Assembly (NCBI GenBank): GCA_047620505.1
Contig: JBLHKS010000077.1
Location: 1 to 28,960 of the forward strand
Direction: 5' to 3'
Length of the DNA stretch: 28,960 nt
Source of the DNA: JBLHKS01 sp047620505
GTDB taxonomy: Bacteria > Verrucomicrobiota > Verrucomicrobiia > Verrucomicrobiales > DEV007
The position numbers and the translations under genes were made by a program. Positions 9,213 to 15,786 of this stretch are shown piece by piece. How positions within the stretch are numbered: the first letter of the stretch is position 1; each line of letters opens with the position of its first letter. The notes beneath the pieces are model-generated. The model was not told the DNA's origin. It ran no database searches and worked only from the letters and a program-made list of their open reading frames with translations.

Positions 9213-11474
9213 TTACCTCGGAACATCGAAGTAGAAGACGTCGCGGCTGTCCAGATCCGTATCGACTTCGTCCGGCGCGACCAGCAGCTGCTCGCCGAGG
9301 ATGGTTCGCGCGACGATTGATCCGTCAGGGGCGGTTACGAGAAATTCAGCAGGATGAACAAAAACAATATGCCTTTTCGTTTCGCTCGATCGGGCTTGAA
9401 GATGATGATCATTCTTTTCGGGGCCGAACATTCCGCCGCTCGGGCAGAACAGCAGATCGGCACCGTTCACAATCAGACCGTTGACGGTTTCGGGGTAGCG
9501 ACGGTCGGCGCAAATCATCACGCCGAGGTTTCCTTTTAAACTTGGGATTACGTTCGACTCGATACCCGGCTTGTTGCGCTCCGATTCGTGGCCGAGGTTC
9601 TGCTTTCGGTATTTTCCGAGCAGATCGCCGCCCGGGCTGATCACCATGGCTGTGTTGAATCGGTCATCGCCGTCGGCTTCGAGCAATCCGGCGATGAGAT
9701 GAATGTTTAACTCGTCCGCCAGTTCGATCAGCCGCTGGACGTACTTTCCGTCGGGGATTTGCTCGCCGAGTTTCCGAAATCGATCGAGTGGGATCGATTT
9801 GTCCGCTATTGCGTATCCATCGAGGAAACACTCGGTGGTGACGACGATTTCCGCACCATTTGAAGCGGCTTCGCGAATCATTATTTTGGCGCGATCCCAG
9901 TTGGCTTCCTTGTCTCCTCGGACCCACTTCCGGACGATCCCGGCAACGCGGACAGACTGGGTTTCGAGCGCTTTTTCGTGGCGCTCGCGGAAAACCTCGC
10001 CGCCATTGGTTGCTGCCTCCACGTAAGCCGCCATGCGCTCAATGTTCGCATTGAAAATCCCGGCGCTGATCTGATTATCATCGTTAATCCAGACGCCGGG
10101 CTTCTTGAGCGTGAGCATCGCCTGCCTCGCGTAGCGCGAAAGGCTCTTGGAGCGGCTTGTCCAACTTTTTGGGGAGTCGGGCTCGGCGGTGCGCTTCGCC
10201 AGCAGCTGCTCGCGACCGGCGGCGAGATCTTTGCGGGCTGATTTGATCTTACTTTCGAGATCGACCTTGAAACCGTAGTGTGTTGGCAGGCTCGAATCAT
10301 CATACGTGACTTTGTAAGTCTCGGCCTCGCAGTAGAGCGGCTTGTTGGTCTTGAGTTCGTAAAAACGAGCCGAGCGCCCGTCGTCGAGTCGGGAGTTTTC
10401 GAGCCAGTCGAGCGCTTTGGGCAGAGTCGCGGCGTACTTTTCATCGCCGGTCGCGAGCCAGATTTCGATCAACGCATGAATCGCGCTGAGGCTTTCTCCT
10501 GAGCTAACCGAAGGCGGCTCGAACTTGCGCGCCCAGGCTGGCTCCATCTCGAAATTGTACTGCTGGGCCCAAGCTGGCTGCGGCTCAGGAAGCTGGGCGA
10601 GAAGCAGAAAATCACCGAGCCGTTTCGCGGCCTGGAGGAACCGTTCGCCTTTTTCTAGTTCGTGAGCGCGGAGCAGCAAGCGCATCACGTGGAACAGATT
10701 TCCGTCGTTCAAAGTGTAGTAGGGCGTGTAATCGACTTTCGGGAATTCGCGGGACCAGCTTTCCGGAAAACTCGCTGGTTTGACTGGCAAATTCGGATCC
10801 GCGGGGCCGACGTACTGCTGAGGCCAGCCGCCATTCGGGGCTTGCGCGGCCAGCAGCTGCTCAAGGGCAAAGTCGAGCGCGAGGCGGAGCTGTTGATCTT
10901 CAAAATCTGTTTTGGCGTGAGCGAGTTCGAGCAGAAAATGGATCCCGGATTGCGTTTTGTTGTCGTCGAGCGAGGACTTGTTTCTTCGGTTCCGAGGATC
11001 GAGGTCACCCGCTTCGATGTCGCGTCGAAAATGCAATTTGCTGGCTTTGCGAGGATCGAAATCAAAATCGCTGCGCCAGCCGCCCGAAGCCATCTGGCAC
11101 CAGATCAGAGCTTGGGCCGCCTCGCGCGCTGCTTGCAGAAAAAGCGGGTCTTCGGTCACTCGGTAGGCCTCTAACATGGCCAGACCGACGCTCGGCGTTC
11201 CCGGGGGCTGGATCCCGATCGCGGTTGGCGATTCGTAGCCTTCAACCCGAACGATGCTGAGGTCGCGCGACCAATCGTAGGCGTAGCCGCCGGCAAACGC
11301 GACGTTCGAGCGAAAATACGAAGCGGCGCGCTTCATCGATTCGGTCACGGATTCGATCGATGGATATTCCGGAATCGGCGGCGGGCCGGGATCGGTGATC
11401 GCGGCGGGCGGTTCCGATTGAGCGAAAAGCAGCGCAGGAGCCGTCGCGAGAGCCAGGATTGATTTCGGAATCAT
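9213..11474 (-). CDS. Secreted pectate lyase (PL10-like) fused to a nitrilase-family amidohydrolase
   Basis: A 753-residue two-domain protein with signal peptide (MIPKSILALATAPALLFAQ). Residues about 35-430 resemble pectic acid lyases (alpha/alpha toroid), with NGGWPQQY, TLNDGNLFHVMRLL and WAQQYNFEMEPAWARKFEPPS matching conserved family blocks; this would cleave polygalacturonate by beta-elimination. Residues about 500-753 form a carbon-nitrogen hydrolase domain with a complete catalytic triad: Glu548 (TTECFLDGY), Lys624 (KYRKQNLG) and Cys655 (MICADRRYPE). There is no frameshift or stop between the parts, so this is a true fusion. The nitrilase domain would be exported, which is unusual for that family. 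Three AGCAGCTGCT palindromes lie in this gene (9283, 10201, 10852). The downstream gene is vsr. The lyase assignment is moderate; the nitrilase assignment is firm. Confidence 0.87.
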   Translation of the reverse strand: MIPKSILALATAPALLFAQSEPPAAITDPGPPPIPEYPSIESVTESMKRAASYFRSNVAFAGGYAYDWSRDLSIVRVEGYESPTAIGIQPPGTPSVGLAMLEAYRVTEDPLFLQAAREAAQALIWCQMASGGWRSDFDFDPRKASKLHFRRDIEAGDLDPRNRRNKSSLDDNKTQSGIHFLLELAHAKTDFEDQQLRLALDFALEQLLAAQAPNGGWPQQYVGPADPNLPVKPASFPESWSREFPKVDYTPYYTLNDGNLFHVMRLLLRAHELEKGERFLQAAKRLGDFLLLAQLPEPQPAWAQQYNFEMEPAWARKFEPPSVSSGESLSAIHALIEIWLATGDEKYAATLPKALDWLENSRLDDGRSARFYELKTNKPLYCEAETYKVTYDDSSLPTHYGFKVDLESKIKSARKDLAAGREQLLAKRTAEPDSPKSWTSRSKSLSRYARQAMLTLKKPGVWINDDNQISAGIFNANIERMAAYVEAATNGGEVFRERHEKALETQSVRVAGIVRKWVRGDKEANWDRAKIMIREAASNGAEIVVTTECFLDGYAIADKSIPLDRFRKLGEQIPDGKYVQRLIELADELNIHLIAGLLEADGDDRFNTAMVISPGGDLLGKYRKQNLGHESERNKPGIESNVIPSLKGNLGVMICADRRYPETVNGLIVNGADLLFCPSGGMFGPEKNDHHLQARSSETKRHIVFVHPAEFLVTAPDGSIVARTILGEQLLVAPDEVDTDLDSRDVFYFDVPR

Positions 11475-11584
11475 TGGTCAATACACGAACTTGATTCGTC
11501 GCTTCTCACGCAAGAGCTGAGAGGGCGCTTGCCAAACCGAGGCATCGGCTTTAGATCAGCGCCGAATTTCTTAACCGCTCCTGA
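11475..11584. promoter_or_regulatory. Divergent intergenic region
   Basis: A 110-bp gap separates the reverse lyase-nitrilase/vsr pair from the forward membrane-protein operon, so promoters for both directions should lie here. A weak sigma-70-like pair for the forward genes is TTGCCA (11529-11534) and TTAGAT (11551-11556), spaced 16 bp; the -10 match is poor. No inverted repeat strong enough to call an operator is seen. Confidence 0.3.
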
Positions 11585-12136
11585 ATGAAAATGACTTGGC
11601 TAATATTTGCGTTTTTAACGATTTTTTGTTGGGGTCTGTACGGAACGACTCTCCACATGGCAGGCCAGAAGCTTGGGGCCGCCAGCAGCGATCCTAACGC
11701 TGCTCGAATGAAGGCTTTTCTCCTTGTTGGAATTGCCTATCTCGTGATCGCGGTCGTGATCCCGATCGTTCTCCTGCTCTTAAAAGGAGAATCGCTGAAG
11801 ATGACGCCTGCCGGGATTAAATGGGGAGGGTTGGCTGGCTTTTTAGGAGCGATCGGCGCTTTGGGCGTGATTCTTGCGATGACGTCTGGCGGACACCCGG
11901 TTGTTGTGATGTCGCTGATTTTTGGCGGCGCGCCGTTGGTGAACGCGATTTACGCCTCAGTTTTCATCCATCCTCCCGCAAATGGATGGGCGTCGGTGCG
12001 CTGGGAATTCATCCTGGGAATTATTCTTGTGGCTGCGGGCGGAGTTTTGGTCACGAAGTTCAAACCGGAATCTCCTAAGAAGGGCGATCACGGCAAGCCA
12101 GCTGCGATCGCGGAGTCAGCAGCTGCTGACTCTTGA
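11585..12136 (+). CDS. Small multi-spanning membrane protein, DMT/EamA-half-like
   Basis: A 183-residue protein with about five hydrophobic helices (roughly 4-22, 45-65, 78-98, 104-125 and 139-157) and a soluble Lys/Ala-rich tail. The helix pattern and glycine-rich segments (GGLAGFLGAIGALG) resemble one half of a drug/metabolite transporter (EamA) fold, so it may act as a dimer; the substrate is unknown. A second ATG at 11591 could also serve as start. The end of the gene forms a perfect 20-bp palindrome. The PaaK-like gene starts 14 bp after its stop, so the two are probably in one operon. Confidence 0.8.
   Translation: MKMTWLIFAFLTIFCWGLYGTTLHMAGQKLGAASSDPNAARMKAFLLVGIAYLVIAVVIPIVLLLLKGESLKMTPAGIKWGGLAGFLGAIGALGVILAMTSGGHPVVVMSLIFGGAPLVNAIYASVFIHPPANGWASVRWEFILGIILVAAGGVLVTKFKPESPKKGDHGKPAAIAESAAADS
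12113..12132. repeat. Perfect 20-bp palindrome at a gene end
   Basis: GAGTCAGCAGCTGCTGACTC is fully self-complementary and extends the AGCAGCTGCT word by five bases on each side. It ends one base before the TGA stop of the membrane protein and lies 18 bp before the next ATG. Here the core is read as Ala-Ala-Ala, not Gln-Leu-Leu. It lacks a loop and a T run, so it is not a normal intrinsic terminator. Confidence 0.9.
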
Positions 12137-12150
12137 ATCCAGGAAACGCC

Positions 12151-13419
12151 ATGCGCGATCGCGCGACCATCGACCAGCTTCAGCTGACGAAGCTCCGAAA
12201 TCTGATCGTCGAGCTTCAGCAGACGAATCCGTTTTACAGCGAGCGGATGCGCGATGCGCGGCTGCCGGCGCAATTGATGAGCACGAAGAAGTTCGTGGAC
12301 ACGATGCCGTTCACGACGAAGGCCGAGATCATTGCCGACTGTCTCGAGAGCCCGCCGTACGGGACGAATCTGACTGCGCCGATCGAAAAATACAGCCGGT
12401 TCTGCCAGAGCAGCGGGACGAGCGATGGGCCGTTGCCGACGCTGGACACGACGGCGAGCTGGAATGGGATGCTCGACATCTGGGAACTCGTTTTTGATGC
12501 GGCCGAGGTCGAGACGAGCGAGACGGTTTTCTTCGCGTTTTCGTTCGGGCCGTTTCTCGGATTCTGGACGGCGTTCGAGGCGGCGACGCGGCGCGGAAAC
12601 ATCGCGATTCCCGGCGGCGGGATGAGCAGCGTGGCCCGACTGCAGATGATGGCTCGCTACGGTGCGGGCGCTCTCTGCTGCACGCCGACTTATGCGATCA
12701 GGTTAGGAGAAGTGCTGGCTGAGCAGGGCGCGGATCTCCGAGATAAGATCAAGGTTAAACGAATCATCGTCGCTGGCGAGCACGGTGGCAGCATTCCGTC
12801 GACGCGGGCGCGAATCGAGTCGCTCTGGCCAGGCGCGCAGGTGCGCGATCACCACGGGATGACTGAGGTGGGGCCCGTGAGTTTCGAGCCAGCTGACCGA
12901 CCTTTTTGCCTTCAGGTGGCCGAAGATGCGTTTTACGCGGAGATCATCGATGCGGAGGGAAACGAAGTGGCCGAGGGCGGCGAAGGCGAGTTGGTTTTGA
13001 CGACTTTGAATCGAAACGCGCGTCCGTTGCTTCGGTACCGGACGGGTGATCTCGTTCGGAAGGGTTTTCACAAAAACGAGCTGATTTTCGATGGCGGAAT
13101 GTTGGGCAGGATCGACGACATGGTCGTGATTCGAGGGGTGAACGTCTACCCGGCGGCGGTCGAGCGGATCATCCGGGAAAACCCGTCGGTGGCCGAATTT
13201 CAGGTCGTTCAAACGAAGCAGAATGCGATGGCCCAATTGGAAGTCCGAATCGAGTTGGAGCCGGAAAGTGTTGGCGACGCGAATGAGGTTTCCGAGCAGA
13301 TTCATGTTGCTTTGGAGAGCGCATTTTCGTTAAGAATTCCGGTAAATGTGGCCGAAACAGGCTCGCTTCCGAGATTTGAGTTTAAATCCAAACGCTGGGT
13401 CAAACCGCAGGAGTCATGA
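12151..13419 (+). CDS. PaaK-like adenylate-forming enzyme (phenylacetate-CoA ligase family)
   Basis: A 422-residue ANL-type enzyme that would activate a carboxylic acid with ATP, probably to a CoA thioester. Seen in sequence: the phosphate-binding loop QSSGTSDGPLP (86-96), HHGMTEVGP, the YRTGD motif, and GRIDDMVVIRGVNVYP at the domain hinge, followed by an ACT-like C-terminal domain typical of PaaK. The loop differs from the usual TSGTTG of true phenylacetate-CoA ligases, so the acid is uncertain. No other phenylacetate-degradation genes are nearby. The ATG at 12151 is preferred because AGGA lies 6 nt upstream; an in-frame TTG at 12133 is less likely. Its stop overlaps the start of the ABC ATPase (ATGA, 13416-13419). 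Confidence 0.88.
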   Translation: MRDRATIDQLQLTKLRNLIVELQQTNPFYSERMRDARLPAQLMSTKKFVDTMPFTTKAEIIADCLESPPYGTNLTAPIEKYSRFCQSSGTSDGPLPTLDTTASWNGMLDIWELVFDAAEVETSETVFFAFSFGPFLGFWTAFEAATRRGNIAIPGGGMSSVARLQMMARYGAGALCCTPTYAIRLGEVLAEQGADLRDKIKVKRIIVAGEHGGSIPSTRARIESLWPGAQVRDHHGMTEVGPVSFEPADRPFCLQVAEDAFYAEIIDAEGNEVAEGGEGELVLTTLNRNARPLLRYRTGDLVRKGFHKNELIFDGGMLGRIDDMVVIRGVNVYPAAVERIIRENPSVAEFQVVQTKQNAMAQLEVRIELEPESVGDANEVSEQIHVALESAFSLRIPVNVAETGSLPRFEFKSKRWVKPQES

Positions 13420-14087
13420 GCGCGATTGTCGAACTGAAAAACATCAGCAAGTCTTTTGAAGACAGTGGAGGTCGCGTCGTGCTCGACGGCGTGGATTTCA
13501 CGGTCGAGGAAGGGGATCGAATCTCGATCATTGGTCCAAGTGGGTGCGGGAAAAGCACGCTTCTTAATATCGTAGGCACGCTGGATCGTCCGACGGCTGG
13601 CGAGGTGCTTTTCGGCGGTGAAAATCTGGACGGCTGGTCGGACAATCAGCTGGCCAAGCTTCGCGCGGATCAAATTGGGTTCATTTTTCAGCTTCACCAC
13701 CTTTTGCCGCAGTGTTCGGTTCTGGAGAATGTGCTCGTGCCTACCTTAGCGAGTAAGAAATTTCACATTTCGGAAGCCAAAGAGCGCGCCCAGCAACTGC
13801 TGGAGAAAGTCGGCCTGACGGATCATCTCGCCAAACGCCCCGGGCAGCTCAGCGGCGGAGAACGGCAGCGTGTTGCTGTGGTTCGCTCGCTGATCAATCA
13901 GCCTAAGCTTCTCCTCGCTGATGAGCCGACTGGTGCGCTTGATGAAGAGAACGCCTCGATGCTCGTCGAGCTTTTGATCGAGGTTGGGAATGCCGAAGGC
14001 GTCGCGATCGTGATGGTGACGCATTCGACTAAGCTTGCGCAACGGATGCGGAGCGTGAGACAGCTCAAAGGCGGTAAGATGGTCTGA
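13416..14087 (+). CDS. LolD-like ABC transporter ATP-binding protein
   Basis: A 223-residue ATPase with all nucleotide-binding motifs: Walker A GPSGCGKST (40-48), Q-loop FQLHHLLP (91-98), signature LSGGERQR (145-152), Walker B LLLADEPTGALDE (165-177) and the H-loop His203. The HHLLP after the Q-loop is characteristic of LolD/MacB-type ATPases that power lipoprotein release or mechanotransmission without moving substrate through the membrane. The expected LolC/E-type permease is not present in the window, so its partner is encoded elsewhere. The start overlaps the PaaK-like stop by ATGA, so the two are translationally coupled. The inverted-repeat GxxExxY cassette begins 8 bp after its stop. 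Confidence 0.92.
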   Translation: MSAIVELKNISKSFEDSGGRVVLDGVDFTVEEGDRISIIGPSGCGKSTLLNIVGTLDRPTAGEVLFGGENLDGWSDNQLAKLRADQIGFIFQLHHLLPQCSVLENVLVPTLASKKFHISEAKERAQQLLEKVGLTDHLAKRPGQLSGGERQRVAVVRSLINQPKLLLADEPTGALDEENASMLVELLIEVGNAEGVAIVMVTHSTKLAQRMRSVRQLKGGKMV

Positions 14088-14094
14088 CTTTTTT

Positions 14095-14138
14095 AAACGC
14101 AGAGGGCGCAGAAGCGCAGAGGGTCGCAGAGTTTTTTT
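14095..14138 (+). repeat. Left inverted repeat of GxxExxY cassette
   Basis: A 44-bp sequence made of about four CGCAGAG-type units, beginning AAACGCAGAGG and ending CGCAGAG plus seven T. It matches the reverse complement of the right copy at 40 of 44 positions. It ends 7 bp before the GxxExxY ATG at 14146. Confidence 0.95.
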
Positions 14139-14145
14139 GTTTTTT

Positions 14146-14532
14146 ATGCACGAGAATGAACTGTCTGAGCGGGCAATCGGGTGCGCGATTGAAGTTCACC
14201 GGAATCTTGGGCCGGGGTTGCTGGAATCGGTTTATGAAGAGGCGCTTTGTTATGAGTTGAGTACCGTTGGGCTGAGTTTTCAGCGGCAGCAGCGAGTTCC
14301 AATCAAATACAAGGATGTCCTTCTCGCGACGCCGTTGCGGCTCGATTTAATCATTGAGGAGAAGCTCATCATCGATTGCAAAGCTAAGAAGGAGATCACC
14401 GCGATCGATAAGCAGCAACTCCTGACCTATTTGCGTCTGAAAGACCTGCGTTTGGGCTTGGTCCTGAATTTCAACGTCACTCGCCTGACGAACGGCATCG
14501 CCCGCGTCGTCAACAAGCTCAAAGACCCCTAA
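14146..14532 (+). CDS. GxxExxY protein (PD-(D/E)XK-like)
   Basis: A 128-residue protein. The motif GLLESVYEEALCYEL (near residue 24) gives the family its GxxExxY name, and RLDLIIEEKLIIDCKAKKEI (about 66-85) contains the Asp...Asp-x-Lys pattern of a PD-(D/E)XK nuclease-like core. The biological role of the family is not established. It is set exactly between two inverted repeats: the left one ends 7 bp before the ATG and the stop TAA (14530-14532) runs into the right one. ATG at 14146 is chosen over an in-frame TTG at 14137 that lies in the repeat. Genes of this family are, as I recall, commonly flanked by CGCAGAG-type repeats in many phyla, suggesting mobility as a unit. Confidence 0.9.
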   Translation: MHENELSERAIGCAIEVHRNLGPGLLESVYEEALCYELSTVGLSFQRQQRVPIKYKDVLLATPLRLDLIIEEKLIIDCKAKKEITAIDKQQLLTYLRLKDLRLGLVLNFNVTRLTNGIARVVNKLKDP

Positions 14533-14574
14533 AAAAACTCTGCGCCTCTCTGCGCTTTTGCGTCCTCTGCGTTT
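14531..14574 (-). repeat. Right inverted repeat of GxxExxY cassette
   Basis: The reverse complement of this segment begins AAACGCAGAGG and ends with CGCAGAG plus seven T, matching the left copy with four mismatches in 44. The first bases overlap the TAA stop of the GxxExxY gene. A short CTTTT sits outside both ends (14088-14092 and 14576-14580), but this is too simple to be called a target duplication. Confidence 0.95.
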
Positions 14575-14615
14575 TCTTTTCCTTGCACCCTGGCCCAGGG
14601 CTGATTTCATCCCGC

Positions 14616-15713
14616 ATGTTTCAGGAAGCTCTCACTCGCCTCGCCAAAGGCCTCGTCGATCAGGAAGCGGCAAAAGTCGTCGTTGAACCTCAAGACCGCT
14701 CAACCGGATTCTGGTTCGGCGGCGGGGACGTTTCAAAAGGGCCGGACGGCGCGCTTTACGTGATCGGGCGCTATCGAAACTTCGGCGATTCGCGAACCGG
14801 AGTCGGCTCAGGTGCTCGCGGGCTCGAACTGGCGATTTTCCGCTCGGAAACGGTCAACGGTCCGTGGGAAAAAGTCGTCAGCTGGAGCAAGGCCGACTTG
14901 AAGTTCGGCGAAATGGACGTGGTCTCGATCGAAGGCTCGAGCCTGCTTTTTGGCGACGACGGCGTTGAGCTTTTCGTCTCGACCGAGATGGATATTTCGT
15001 ATCCGGCGGACATCGCGAGCTTTCAGAAGCCCGGCGCAGGCGTCTGGATCATCAATCGACTTGCCGCGGCCGACGTCGCTAGTCTCAAAGGGGCTGCGAT
15101 CGAAGAACTTTTCAAAGGCCGCGACAACGCGCATCTTCACGTCAAAGACCCGGCCGCTTTCCGGCTGCCGACCGGCGAAACCGGCCTGATTTTCTGCAAT
15201 CATCCTTTTGCCTGGTCGTGCTCCAATTCCAGTCTCGCGATTCGTCAGCCGGGCGGTTCCGAGTTCGAGCACGTGACCGACGAGTGGCTCGCGCGCGGGC
15301 CGGTTTGGGACATCGCGGTGACTCGCCTGACCGATCGGATGCCCGTCCCGAAACTCGGACGTTTCGCCGAGCCCGGCGCTCCAGAGGCCGCGCTCTATTT
15401 TTACTGCGGCGCGGAATGCGTTCGCAAGCTCGACGATCACACCAAAGCAGTCGCTCGGCCGCGAGGTTGGTCCTGCGAAGAAATCGGTGGCGTCGCTTTC
15501 GGCCTCGGCAGCGACTGGCCGAAAATTGAGCGCCTCTCGGTCGACGGCCCGTTTTTCACCTCGCCGCACGGCACCGGTTGCAGCCGCTACGTAAGCACTT
15601 TGGTCCTCGACGACGGAATTTTCACGACCTGGCAGCAGTCTCAGGACGATCTCTCGCAGCCGCTCGTCGGCCATTTCACTCCGATGGAAAGAGTCGAGCA
15701 GCTGCTGGCGTGA
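14616..15713 (+). CDS. Glycosidase-like beta-propeller protein (GH43/GH32-like fold)
   Basis: A 365-residue protein without signal peptide. Its repeated pattern of aromatic beta-strands and acidic turns (GFWFGGGDVSKGPDGALYVIGRY near 31-53, LAIFRSETVNGPWEKV, HLHVKDPAAF, SPHGTGCSRY) resembles five-bladed glycosidase propellers of the GH43/GH32 type, where the first conserved Asp sits in the GGDVS-like loop. The catalytic residues cannot be confirmed by eye. ATG at 14616 is preferred to the TTG at 14583, which lies just outside the mobile cassette. It ends in VEQLLA, encoded by an AGCAGCTGCT palindrome (15697-15706) immediately before the stop. It may hydrolyse or bind an intracellular oligosaccharide; that is inference. 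Confidence 0.78.
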   Translation: MFQEALTRLAKGLVDQEAAKVVVEPQDRSTGFWFGGGDVSKGPDGALYVIGRYRNFGDSRTGVGSGARGLELAIFRSETVNGPWEKVVSWSKADLKFGEMDVVSIEGSSLLFGDDGVELFVSTEMDISYPADIASFQKPGAGVWIINRLAAADVASLKGAAIEELFKGRDNAHLHVKDPAAFRLPTGETGLIFCNHPFAWSCSNSSLAIRQPGGSEFEHVTDEWLARGPVWDIAVTRLTDRMPVPKLGRFAEPGAPEAALYFYCGAECVRKLDDHTKAVARPRGWSCEEIGGVAFGLGSDWPKIERLSVDGPFFTSPHGTGCSRYVSTLVLDDGIFTTWQQSQDDLSQPLVGHFTPMERVEQLLA

Positions 15714-15786
15714 TTGTCGCAAAATTTGCTGCCGCCTTGCATCGCGCGGCTTCCCAGCTAGTTTCGAGCGCACGCCTCAATTCTGT

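Noticed and set aside
12113..12132. 20-bp palindrome as an intrinsic terminator
   Set aside because: There is no loop and no T run after it, and the next gene starts 18 bp later.
12103..12162. HIP1 octamer GCGATCGC as the main iterated word
   Set aside because: Only a couple of copies were noticed, both in this short stretch; they do not form a dispersed series as AGCAGCTGCT does.
14095..14574. CGCAGAG units as a CRISPR array
   Set aside because: The units are adjacent without spacers and are arranged as two inverted arms around a gene.
14808..15773. A 321-codon reverse open frame opposite the propeller gene
   Set aside because: Same reason: it shadows a gene with coherent beta-propeller motifs and encodes no known fold.
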